64,000 nt of DNA from Amycolatopsis iheyensis (lineage in GTDB: Bacteria; Actinomycetota; Actinomycetes; Mycobacteriales; Pseudonocardiaceae): NCBI RefSeq assembly GCF_024703995.1, contig NZ_JAMXQV010000002.1, forward strand, positions 1 to 64,000, given 5' to 3'. Of the stretch, positions 8,285 to 19,968 are shown piece after piece. Under the pieces are notes generated by a model. That model was not told the origin of the DNA and ran no database searches. It saw only the letters and a list, made by a program, of their open reading frames with translations. Made by a program: the position numbers and the translations under genes. Every line of letters begins with the position of its first letter. Positions within the stretch are counted from its first letter, which is position 1.

Positions 8285-9286
8285 GTGAAGAGTTTTTCCC
8301 TGCCCCGTCCCGGCGCCGGGCTCGTCCTGGGCGAGCGCGACACCCCCGAACCCGGCCCCGGCGAGGTCCTGGTCCGGCTGCGTGGGTGGGCGGTCAACGC
8401 GCGTGACCTGATGATCCTCAAGGGCTTCTACCCGAAGCCGGTCAAGCCCGACGTCGTCCCGCTCTCCGACGGCGCGGGCGAGGTCGTCGCGCTCGGCGAC
8501 GGCGTGCGCGCGTGGTCGGTCGGCGACCGCGTGGCCGCGACGTACTTCCCGGACTGGCTGTCGGGGCCGGGCACGCCGGAGAAGACCGCGGACGACCTCG
8601 GGGGCACGCTCGACGGGGTGCTCGCCGAGTACGCCGTGTTCGCCGAAGACGCCCTGGTCGCCGTGCCCGCCCACCTCGACTACGCCGAGGCCGCGACGCT
8701 GCCCAGCGCCGGTGTCACCGCGTGGCGGGCGGTCGTCGAGGAGGGCCGGCTCGTCCCCGGCCAGAGCGTGCTCACCCTGGGCAGCGGCGGTCTGTCGACC
8801 TTCGCCCTGCAGTTCGCCGCGCTCGGCGGCGCCCACGTGATCTCGACGTCGAGTTCGGACGAGAAGCTCGCGAAGCTGCGTGAACTCGGCGCGGCCGAGA
8901 CGCTCAACCACGCGAGCACCCCGGAGTGGGGCGCGGCGGTGGCCGAGCTGACCGGCGGCGGCGTCGACCACGTCGTCGACGTCGGCGGGGGCGGCACGAT
9001 CGGGCAGTCGATGCTCGCCGCGCGCTACGGCGGGCACGTCAGCGTCGCCGGCGTCCTCACCCACGAGGGTGCCGCCGATCCGGTACTGGTGCTCGTCAAG
9101 CAGCTCACCCTGCGTGGGCTCACCAACGCCTCGCGCGAGACGTTCCAGGCGATGAACCGCGCCATCGAGCGATCGGGCCTGCGCCCGGTAATCGACCGCC
9201 GGTTCGCCTTCGAAGAGGTCGCCGACGCCCTCAAGCACCTGGAGTCGGGGACCCACATCGGCAAGGTCGTGCTGGAGTCGGCGTGA
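8285..9286 (+). CDS. MDR-family NAD(P)-dependent alcohol dehydrogenase / quinone reductase-like
   Basis: A 333-residue medium-chain dehydrogenase/reductase. The N-terminal GroES-like part has EVLVRLRGWAVNARDLM and VVPLSDGAGEV, and the Rossmann part has LTLGSGGLSTFALQFA near residue 160 followed by acidic and Ser residues typical of cofactor selection. The catalytic-zinc Cys of classical alcohol dehydrogenases is not seen at the usual place, so a zinc-free enoyl or quinone reductase is likely. GGAG stands before the GTG. It lies 26 bases after the HAD gene and probably ends the AfsA-type operon; a reductase is a required step in butyrolactone synthesis, which makes a role there plausible. Confidence 0.82.
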   Translation: MKSFSLPRPGAGLVLGERDTPEPGPGEVLVRLRGWAVNARDLMILKGFYPKPVKPDVVPLSDGAGEVVALGDGVRAWSVGDRVAATYFPDWLSGPGTPEKTADDLGGTLDGVLAEYAVFAEDALVAVPAHLDYAEAATLPSAGVTAWRAVVEEGRLVPGQSVLTLGSGGLSTFALQFAALGGAHVISTSSSDEKLAKLRELGAAETLNHASTPEWGAAVAELTGGGVDHVVDVGGGGTIGQSMLAARYGGHVSVAGVLTHEGAADPVLVLVKQLTLRGLTNASRETFQAMNRAIERSGLRPVIDRRFAFEEVADALKHLESGTHIGKVVLESA

Positions 9287-9508
9287 CCGGCTGCCGCCCC
9301 CGGGTAACTTTTGCCACCCCGGCTGGGTAGATCCGGCACCCCGAAACGACGTTTTTCCTGTTCAGCAGGGGTGTGTCCAGCGGAAAAAGTCGCCTTTTCA
9401 CAGGAATGGCGGCGACCGGGGCCCAACCGGGAGAGTGATAGTCAACGGGACATCGCCCGAGCAGGCTGCGGCTGCTCGGGTCGACGGCCCGCACTGGGGG
9501 CGCGGGGA

Positions 9509-9545
9509 GGGGGTTTCAACCGCCTGGGGGTGGGTTGAAACCCCC
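9509..9545. terminator. Bidirectional hairpin terminator between convergent genes
   Basis: A perfect 13-bp inverted repeat (arms 9509-9521 and 9533-9545, GGGGGTTTCAACC and its complement) with an 11-base loop lies between the ends of the MDR gene and the minus-strand GH74 gene. No long T-run follows, as is usual in high-GC actinomycetes. Confidence 0.78.
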
Positions 9546-9555
9546 TTCGCCCGTC

Positions 9556-12252
9556 TCAAGCGGGCGAACAGGCCCGCCCGTTCAGCGCAACGGAAGCAGG
9601 CGCGTCGTTCGCCGCCCCGGCACTGCCGGTGAAGCCGAACTCCACGCTCCCGCCGGCCGCGATCGTGGCGTTCCAGCCCGCGTCCACCGCCGACACCGCC
9701 GCGCCGGTCTGCGTCACCCCCGCGTTCCACGCCTGCGTCACCCGCTGGCCGTTCGCGAAGGACCAGGTCACCGTCCAGCCCGTGACCGGCGCGCTCCCGG
9801 CGTTCCCGATCTTCACCGCGGCCTGGAAGCCGCCCTGCCACCGGCCGGTCACCGTGTACGCCGCCGTGCACGACGCCGAGGGCGCCGGAGTGGTCGTCGT
9901 GACCGGAGTGGTGGTTGTCGTGGTCGTGGGCGGCGGGGGAGTGCCGCCCGACTCGCCCACGATGACGCCCCGGCCGTTCGTGCCCACGTACACCCGGCCG
10001 TACACCCGCGGATCGCCGCTCAGCGCCGCCCCGATGTTCCCGTACTGGTGCCGGTCGTCGTTGATCCGCGTCCACGACCCGCCCGCGTCGTCCGACCGGA
10101 AGATCCCGCGCACCCCGCCGATCTTCGCGATCGTGTATAACGCCGCATACGCGCGGCCAGGGGCGGCTTTGCCGAACCCGATGTTGTCGGCCTCGGTCAC
10201 GTTCGCCAGCTTCGTGAAGGACGCTCCGGAGTCGGTCGAATGCCAGAGGCCGTACGCCGTGCCGGAGCCGCCGGCCAGCCAGACGTCACCGGACGCGCCG
10301 GGCAGCGCCTTGAAGTGCGCCGAACCGCTCGGCAGCCCGGTGCCCGCGGTCGCGGTGAACGTCGCGCCGCCGTCGGTGCTGACGTAGAACCGGCCCGCCG
10401 CGAACCCGTAGAACCGCTTCGGGTCGACGCGGTCGGCCTCGACGACCGCGCCGGCCGGGATGCCGCTCGACGTCGTCCACGAGGAGCCGAAGCCCACGGA
10501 GTAGCTGACGGCGGCACCGTCCGGGCTCCACACGAACCGGCTGCCGTCCGCGGCCGCGGCGACCGTCCCGCCGCTCGCGCCGCCGGCGGGTTCCGCGCCC
10601 TGGAACCAGTTCTTGCCGCCGTCGGTGGAGAAAGCGACCCGGTTGTCGTTCGGCCGGGCGGAGCGGTCCAGCGTGCCGACACGCACGATCGTCGCCGGGT
10701 TCAGCTCGGCGTAGTCGAGGCTGGTGGTGGTCGTGAACACCGGCGAGGTGAACATCGTCGCCGGGACGGCGTCCAGGCTGTCGTGCCGGAACCCGCCGAT
10801 GTCGCCGAGACCGGAGAGCAGCGGCGCGCCCGACGGCGGGCTGATCAGGTCCAGGACCGCGGTCTCCTCGAGGCCGCCGACGACCGGCTTGACGGTGATC
10901 TTCCCGCCGCTGTCCCACTTCGTGAGGTCCGAGGTGCCGTAGATCGTCGCACCGGTGCCGTAGAGCAGGTGGTTCGAGTCGAACGGGTCGATCTCGGCCG
11001 ACTCGGTCATCCAGCCCAGCTTCGGCGACGGCACCGGGGGCGCGGCCTGGACGCCGAAGTCCAGCCACGGCACCGAGGAGATGTCCTGGGTGTAGCGCAG
11101 CGAACGGTCGGGGTAGCTCGTCCAGTCCCAGATCCGGGTCCAGGTGGCGCCGCCGTCGGTGCTGCGGAAGAAGATGACGTCCGGCCACCACGACACCTGC
11201 GTCGCCACCATCAGCGTGTCCGGGTGCTGCCGGTCGACGGTCAGGCCGCTGTAGCCGAAGTAGTCGTCGGCGGAGCCGGAGGGGATCGGGCTGATCCGCG
11301 TCCACGCGCCGGTCTTCGTCGCGTACTTCCAGACGTCGCCCTTCGCGCCGTCGTACGGGCCGCCGGTGTCGCTGGTCGCGAGGTAGAGGTAGCCGCCGAC
11401 CGGGTCGAGGACGCCCTTGTGGGCCAGGAAGCCGGTGGGCTGGCCGGCCAGGCGCGCCCACGTCGTGCCGCCGTCGGTGCTGCGGTAGACGGTGTTCGCC
11501 TGGTCCGCGACACCGACGTAGATCGTCTGCGTGGTGCTGCCGCGGGTGCCGGTCGACGGGTCGAACGTCACCCAGGTGACGCCTTCGTTGTCGCTGGAAT
11601 AGCCCGATGGGTCGCTCGGGTCGGGCGCGTACGTGCCCGGGTTGGGGAAGGCGGTCACCTTCGCCCAGGTGACGCCGGAGTCCGTGCTGCGCCAGAGCCC
11701 GTTGCCGCTCGGCGCGCCGAGGTAGAGGACGCTGTCGCGGTTGGGGTCGATCGCGAGCCGTTCGCCCATGCCGCGGCCGGGCATGTTGCCGCCGAGCTTG
11801 AACGGCAGCGCCGCGGCCTGCCAGGTGGCGCCGCGGTCGGCCGAGCGCAGGATCGCGCCGGTGTTCGGGTCCCAGCTGTTGGTGTACATCCCGGCCGCGG
11901 CGTAGACGCGGTCCGGGTCGACCGGGTCGGTGGCCAGGCTGACGACACCGTTGTGCCCCCAGTCGGCCCAGCCGACGGCGTCCAGCAGGGGGAGCCAGCG
12001 GCCGGTCGCGGGGTTCCAGCGGTACGCGCCGCCGATGTCGGTGCGCGCGTAGACGAGGCCGGGCTCGGTCTGGTTGAACACGATGCCCGGGACGAACCCG
12101 CCGCCGCCGATCTCCGCGTTGCGCCACGTGGTGGCCGCCGCGGCGGCGGGGGCCGCGGGTGCGTCGACGGTGACCGCGACGGCAAACGGCGCCACGAGGG
12201 CGAGGGTGCTCGCGAGCAGTCGTCTCGGTGAGCGGGAACGCGTGCTGCGCAC
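9556..12252 (-). CDS. Secreted GH74 xyloglucanase with C-terminal CBM2
   Basis: This 898-residue exported enzyme cleaves the backbone of xyloglucan. Residues 1 to about 39 are a signal peptide with an RSPRR n-region. The GH74 domain (about 42-770) is a double seven-bladed propeller; repeated STDGGTTW/STDSGVTW blade strings are visible. The two catalytic Asp residues are probably Asp72 in ARTDIGGAY and Asp422 in EIDPFDSN. A Thr/Pro linker leads to CBM2 (about 795-898) ending in ALNGRACSPA. GTG at 12252 is chosen because GGAGG lies five bases before it; the open frame upstream crosses the operator. A CebR-type site at 12283-12296 places it in the cellobiose regulon. Confidence 0.92.
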   Translation of the reverse strand: MRSTRSRSPRRLLASTLALVAPFAVAVTVDAPAAPAAAAATTWRNAEIGGGGFVPGIVFNQTEPGLVYARTDIGGAYRWNPATGRWLPLLDAVGWADWGHNGVVSLATDPVDPDRVYAAAGMYTNSWDPNTGAILRSADRGATWQAAALPFKLGGNMPGRGMGERLAIDPNRDSVLYLGAPSGNGLWRSTDSGVTWAKVTAFPNPGTYAPDPSDPSGYSSDNEGVTWVTFDPSTGTRGSTTQTIYVGVADQANTVYRSTDGGTTWARLAGQPTGFLAHKGVLDPVGGYLYLATSDTGGPYDGAKGDVWKYATKTGAWTRISPIPSGSADDYFGYSGLTVDRQHPDTLMVATQVSWWPDVIFFRSTDGGATWTRIWDWTSYPDRSLRYTQDISSVPWLDFGVQAAPPVPSPKLGWMTESAEIDPFDSNHLLYGTGATIYGTSDLTKWDSGGKITVKPVVGGLEETAVLDLISPPSGAPLLSGLGDIGGFRHDSLDAVPATMFTSPVFTTTTSLDYAELNPATIVRVGTLDRSARPNDNRVAFSTDGGKNWFQGAEPAGGASGGTVAAAADGSRFVWSPDGAAVSYSVGFGSSWTTSSGIPAGAVVEADRVDPKRFYGFAAGRFYVSTDGGATFTATAGTGLPSGSAHFKALPGASGDVWLAGGSGTAYGLWHSTDSGASFTKLANVTEADNIGFGKAAPGRAYAALYTIAKIGGVRGIFRSDDAGGSWTRINDDRHQYGNIGAALSGDPRVYGRVYVGTNGRGVIVGESGGTPPPPTTTTTTTPVTTTTPAPSASCTAAYTVTGRWQGGFQAAVKIGNAGSAPVTGWTVTWSFANGQRVTQAWNAGVTQTGAAVSAVDAGWNATIAAGGSVEFGFTGSAGAANDAPASVALNGRACSPA

Positions 12253-12282
12253 GGTGGCCTCCACAGGTCGGTCTCGACGTTC

Positions 12283-12296
12283 TGGGAGCGCTTCCA
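12283..12296. promoter_or_regulatory. CebR-type operator, GH74 gene
   Basis: TGGGAGCGCTTCCA, identical to the site before the Cip1-like gene, lies 31 bases upstream of the GH74 start codon. Three such sites before three cellulose/xyloglucan genes in 10 kb support a common repressor, whose own gene is not in the window. Confidence 0.82.
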
Positions 12297-12495
12297 GAGG
12301 CAACCTAATCCAGGGGTCGGACCAGGTCAAACACTTCGACGATTTCGCAAAACCGTTGTACGGCAAGCAGTGTCACATATGTGAACGTCAATCACGTTTC
12401 TGAATTGTTACCAACAACTGTCTTGCCCGGCTTTTTGCGGCGTGTGAGTGTGGTGCCGCTGGCTGGACTGGACCTACGAAAGAGGCGACCCGGCA

Positions 12496-13881
12496 ATGAC
12501 GCAGACAGCCCCGGCGCGGCACATCAGCCGGACCACCTTGTACTTCTTCGGCGCCCTCGGCGGAATCCTCTTCGGGTACGACCTCGGCGTGATTTCCGGG
12601 GTGCTCCCGTTCATCGGGAAACTGTGGGCGCTGACCAGCTGGGACAAGGGCGTGATCACCGCCAGCCTGTCGGTCGGCGCGATCGTCGGCGCCCTGTTGT
12701 CCAGTCGCACCAACGAAGCCCTCGGCCGCCGCCGCACCATCATGGTCGCCGCGGCCATCGTCATCGTGGGCACGCTCGCGGCGACGTTCTCGCCGACGTT
12801 CGCGCTGCTGGTCGTTTCGCGGCTGGTCATCGGCCTCGGCATCGGCCTTTCCTCCTCGACCGTGCCGACGTATTTGTCCGAACTGGCGCCGGCCCGGTTG
12901 CGCGGCGCGATGGGCGCGCTGAACCAGATCTTCATCGTGCTCGGCATCCTGATCGCGTTCCTGGTCAGCTACTGGCTCGGCCCGATCTCGGCGTGGCGCT
13001 GGATGTTCGCGGGCGCGATCGTCCCCGCGGTGGTCCTGCTGCTCGGGCTGGTGTTCCTGCCGGAGACGCCGCGCTGGCTGGTGAAGAACGGCCAGGAGGC
13101 GGAGGCCCGCCGGGTCCTGGCGAGCGCGCACGGTTCCAACGTCGACCTCGACGAAGAGATCGCGACGATCAACGAGGTCATCCGCCTGGACACCGAAGAG
13201 AAGCCGCGCATCCGCGACCTGTTCTCCGGCTTCGTGCGGCCGATGCTGGTGGTCGCGCTGCTGCTCGCGATCGGCCAGCAGTTCAGCGGCGTCAACGCGA
13301 TCAACGCCTACTTCCCGACGATGCTGATCGGCCTCGGCTTCGCCACGCAGGCGGCGCTGCTGTCCGGCGTGCTGCTCGGGGTGACGAAGTTCCTGTTCAC
13401 CGCGTGGGTCGTGTTCGTGGTGGACCGCTGGGGCCGCAAGCCGCTGCTGCTGATCGGCAACGTGATCATGGTGATCACGCTCGTGGCGGCCGGGCTCGTG
13501 GTGCTGAACGTCCACGACACCGGGCTGCGCGGCATCCTGATGCTGGTGATGATGGTGCTCTACCTGGTGGGCTACGAGCTCGGCTGGGGCGCGGTCGTCT
13601 GGGTGATGATGTCCGAGGTCTTCCCGCTGAAGTTCCGCGCGGCGGGCATGGGCGTCAGCAGCGTGGTGCTGTGGGCCGCGACGGGCATCGTGAGCGCGGT
13701 GTTCCCGATCATCTCCGACCCGAAGTCTCTGGGCATCGGCGGTTCGATGTTCCTGTTCGCCGGGATCAACGTGGTGCTGTTCGTGCTCACCAAGTGGCTG
13801 GTCCCGGAGACCAAGGGCCGTTCGCTGGAGCAGATCGAACTCGACCTGCGGGCCCGCCAGGGCGTCGCGGCCAAGGGCTGA
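12496..13881 (+). CDS. Sugar porter, major facilitator superfamily
   Basis: A 461-residue, 12-helix membrane transporter of the sugar porter family (XylE/GalP/GLUT type), probably a proton symporter. The family signatures are all seen: GGILFGYDLGVISG in helix 1, NEALGRRRT between helices 2 and 3, PETPRWLVKNG after helix 6, a QQFSGVNAINAY sugar-binding segment in helix 7, DRWGRKPLLLIG, and PETKGRSLEQIE at the C terminus. The ATG at 12496 is used because the preceding in-frame codons lack a family match. It starts 243 bases from the GH74 gene, in the opposite direction, so uptake of a sugar released by these hydrolases is plausible; no CebR site was seen directly before it. Confidence 0.93.
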   Translation: MTQTAPARHISRTTLYFFGALGGILFGYDLGVISGVLPFIGKLWALTSWDKGVITASLSVGAIVGALLSSRTNEALGRRRTIMVAAAIVIVGTLAATFSPTFALLVVSRLVIGLGIGLSSSTVPTYLSELAPARLRGAMGALNQIFIVLGILIAFLVSYWLGPISAWRWMFAGAIVPAVVLLLGLVFLPETPRWLVKNGQEAEARRVLASAHGSNVDLDEEIATINEVIRLDTEEKPRIRDLFSGFVRPMLVVALLLAIGQQFSGVNAINAYFPTMLIGLGFATQAALLSGVLLGVTKFLFTAWVVFVVDRWGRKPLLLIGNVIMVITLVAAGLVVLNVHDTGLRGILMLVMMVLYLVGYELGWGAVVWVMMSEVFPLKFRAAGMGVSSVVLWAATGIVSAVFPIISDPKSLGIGGSMFLFAGINVVLFVLTKWLVPETKGRSLEQIELDLRARQGVAAKG

Positions 13882-13889
13882 GTCGCGGG

Positions 13890-14750
13890 TCAGTGGGCGG
13901 CTGCCGGGGCGAGGCCGACTTTCCCCGCCAGCCGCCCGATCCAGGCTTCGACTTCTTCCGGCGAGCGGTCCGGCAGCCCGAAGATCACCTCGGTCACGCC
14001 GAGGGAGTCCAGGTGGGCCAGCCGTTCCGGGTCCGGACGCTCGCCGAGTGCGCAGATCCGCGGCACGTCGATGCGGCCCTCGGCCCGCCAGATCTCCTTG
14101 AGCAGGGCGACATGCCCGTCGAGGTCGCTGTCGGCCGGGGTCGTGAGCCAGCCGTCGGTGTGCCGGGCGATCCAGCGGAACGTCTTCTCCGACGGGCCCG
14201 CGCCGAGCAGCACCGGGATGTGCGCCTGGACCGGCTTCGGCCACGCCCAGCTCGGCCCGAACGAGACGAACTCGCCGTCGTAGGAAGCTTCTTCGGATGT
14301 CCACAGTGCACTCATCGCTTCGAGGTACTCGCGCAGCGCGGTGCGGCGGCGGTTGCCGGGGACGCCGTGGTCGGTCAGCTCGTCGACGTTCCAGCCGAAG
14401 CCGGTGCCGAGGGTGACCCGGCCGCCGGAGAGGTGGTCGAGGCTCGCGATCGTCTTGGCGAGCGTGATCGGGTCGCTCTCGACCGGCAGGGCCACCGCCG
14501 TCGACAGCCGGATCCGCGAGGTGACTGCGGCCGCTGTGGCCAGCGCGACCCACGGGTCGAGCGTGCGGCTGTAGCGGTCGTCGGGCAGCGAGGCGTCGCC
14601 GGTCCGCGGGTGCGGGGACTCGCGCTTGACCGGGATGTGGGTGTGCTCGGGCACGTAGAAGGTGGCGAAGCCGGCCTCTTCGGCGGCCCGGGCCGCGGCC
14701 GCCGGGGTGATGCCGCGGTCGCTGGTGAAGAGCACGATTCCGTAGTCCAC
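13890..14750 (-). CDS. LLM-class F420-dependent oxidoreductase
   Basis: A 286-residue luciferase-like monooxygenase-fold enzyme. It opens with YGIVLFTSDRGITP and has the family strings FYVPEHTHIP, RIRLSTAVALPVESDPI, LDHLSGGRVTLGTGFGWN and VLLGAGPSEKTFRW. In actinomycetes this subgroup generally uses deazaflavin F420 rather than FMN; that assignment rests on family knowledge. The GTG start has only a weak Shine-Dalgarno. Its stop lies nine bases from the convergent sugar porter stop. The substrate is unknown. Confidence 0.88.
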   Translation of the reverse strand: MDYGIVLFTSDRGITPAAAARAAEEAGFATFYVPEHTHIPVKRESPHPRTGDASLPDDRYSRTLDPWVALATAAAVTSRIRLSTAVALPVESDPITLAKTIASLDHLSGGRVTLGTGFGWNVDELTDHGVPGNRRRTALREYLEAMSALWTSEEASYDGEFVSFGPSWAWPKPVQAHIPVLLGAGPSEKTFRWIARHTDGWLTTPADSDLDGHVALLKEIWRAEGRIDVPRICALGERPDPERLAHLDSLGVTEVIFGLPDRSPEEVEAWIGRLAGKVGLAPAAAH

Positions 14751-14905
14751 GCCGGGAGCGTATTAGAACGTGTTTCAGTATTCAAGCTCGCCGCCTGGTG
14801 ACTCCGGGTAGTCAGTCCACAGTGGATAGAGGCGTCCCAGAATGTGGGAGGGGACGCCGGGGCGGGATGGTGGAGGGTGCCCGGTTTCCAGTACCCTTGA
14901 CCACA

Positions 14906-14977
14906 GGTCGAGAGGCGCTGCAACGGACCGCCGGTCCGCCACGCTCGATCGGATCCATCAGACCAAGGGCGCCTCCC
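14906..14977 (+). ncRNA. S-adenosylhomocysteine (SAH) riboswitch aptamer
   Basis: Upstream of metH the sequence fits the SAH riboswitch core. P1 is GAGGCGC (14912-14918) paired with GCGCCTC (14969-14975). The conserved GCTGCAAC follows the 5' strand, then a GGACC/GGTCC stem-loop (14925-14937), CCACGCTCGA, and CAAGGGCGCC. TCGAG (14908-14912) can pair with CTCGA (14944-14948), the pseudoknot-like element of this class. SAH riboswitches turn genes on when SAH, the product of methyl transfer, accumulates; metH is a known target class. The identification is by eye and was not scored against a covariance model. Confidence 0.8.
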
Positions 14978-14990
14978 GGATGAGGGAGGC
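14971..14990 (+). promoter_or_regulatory. RBS-sequestering hairpin (expression platform of the SAH riboswitch)
   Basis: GCCTCCC (14971-14977) pairs with GGGAGGC (14984-14990) around a six-base loop. The second strand contains the metH Shine-Dalgarno GGGAGG (14984-14989), six bases before the ATG. The first strand overlaps the 3' strand of riboswitch P1 (14969-14975) by five bases, so the two structures exclude each other: SAH binding should free the ribosome-binding site. Confidence 0.75.
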
Positions 14991-14995
14991 TGCCG

Positions 14996-18609
<3,614 letters not shown>

Positions 18610-18628
<19 letters not shown>

Positions 18629-19770
18629 TCCTTCAGCTCGATGTCCGTGGCGAACTTGTCGGTCGCCTTGAGCATCATGCCGAGCAGGAAGCGGGACTTG
18701 AACGTCCAGTCCCGCAGCTTGATCCGCAGGCGGGACGGCGGCGCGAGGAACGGGCCCGCGCTGCCGCGCTGGGAGATCTTCGCGTAGCCGCGGAACTGCT
18801 CTTCGTAGCGGGCGAAGGCGAGGCGGTGGTCCCCGTTCGCGGCCAGCAGCTCGCCGGCGAGCACGTACGCGCCGACGACGGCCAGGCCGGTGCCGAAGCC
18901 ACCGAGGGTGTTGCCGTAGGCGGCGTCGCCGAGCAGCACGACGCGGCCGCGGGAGTAGTGGTCGATGGTGACGCGGGCGAGCGAGTCGAGGTAGAACTCG
19001 CGGGCGTCGGGGAGCTTCTCGATCAGCTCGGGCACCCGCCAGCCGGCGTCGCGGTAAGCGGCGGCCAGCAGCTTCCGCTGTGTGTCGGTGTCAGTGCGGT
19101 CGTAGTCCAGCTCCGGTGAGGCGAAGACGAAGAAACCCGACGCTTTCGGGCCGCCGACCGCGACCATGCGGCCGGGCTCGTTGTACATGACGGCGTCCTG
19201 GCCCTCGGCGACCTGCTCGCCGAGCTCGGCCAGTGCGTAGTAGTGGCCGAGGAAGTTGACGTAGTCGGCCTCGGGGCCGAAGGCCAGCCGCCGGACGTTC
19301 GAGTGGATGCCGTCGGCGCCGACGACGAGGTCGAACCGGCGCGGCCGGGCGTTGGCGAACGTGACGTCGACGCCGTCGGGCGTCTCGGTCAGCGACGTGA
19401 TCGTGTCACCGAAGAGGTACTCGCAGTTCTCGGCGGTGCGTTCGTACAGGAGGTCGGCCAGGTCGCCGCGGCGGATCTCGATGTCCCCGCCGGTGAACTC
19501 GCCGGGGATCACCGCCTGCGCCCGGCCCTCGGCGTCGATGATGGTCTGGTCGGTCCCGCCGGTCTGGCGGCGGATCACCTCGTCGAGGATGCCCATGCGC
19601 TCGAGCACCTTCCGGTGGGTGGTGCCCTTGAAGTCGACGGCCTGGCCGCCGGGACGGACGCCGGGGTGGCGCTCGACGACGGTGACGGTGCAGCCGTACC
19701 GGGCGAGCCAGAGGGCGAGGGCGGGGCCGGCGATGCTGGCGCCGGAGATCAGGACCTTGAGGTTCTTCAT
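18610..19770 (-). CDS. FAD-dependent monooxygenase (aromatic hydroxylase / TetX-like group)
   Basis: A 386-residue flavoprotein monooxygenase of the PheA/TetX-like class. The FAD-binding GxGxxG-type motif is [17 protein letters not shown] at residues 8-24, the second motif is [14 protein letters not shown], and the third is [21 protein letters not shown]. The C-terminal 60 residues form the usual helical cap. It lacks an obvious neighbour of the same pathway, so its substrate is unknown; related enzymes hydroxylate phenols, antibiotics or polyketides. The last 19 bases overlap the end of metH on the other strand. A palindrome at 19814-19834 in the divergent gap may be an operator. Confidence 0.88.
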
Positions 19771-19813
19771 GCCGTGAAGCTTCGCGACCGGCGCTTACCG
19801 ATCCCTGGCGAAG

Positions 19814-19834
19814 CGCTGACGGCCGCCGTCAGCG
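19814..19834. promoter_or_regulatory. Inverted repeat in divergent promoter region (putative operator)
   Basis: CGCTGACGG and its complement CCGTCAGCG are separated by three bases, 44 bases upstream of the monooxygenase start. A second inverted repeat, TGACCG-4-CGGTCA, lies at 19918-19933, 36 bases before the TPR gene. No regulator gene sits in the gap, so the binding proteins are unknown. Confidence 0.5.
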
Positions 19835-19968
19835 ACTGTCGCGAGTGGACCGCGCGCGGTCGGTGACGGCGGAAAATCCCTGGCCGGAAACCCTGGTCAC
19901 GGCCGGTTTTCCGACATTGACCGCGCCCGGTCACGCGGGCACCATTTGCCGGGGGAGAGGGGGCGGGG

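Noticed and set aside
14751..14995. Cobalamin riboswitch before the B12-dependent metH
   Set aside because: The B12-box type sequence is absent, while the SAH riboswitch core fits over 60 bases.
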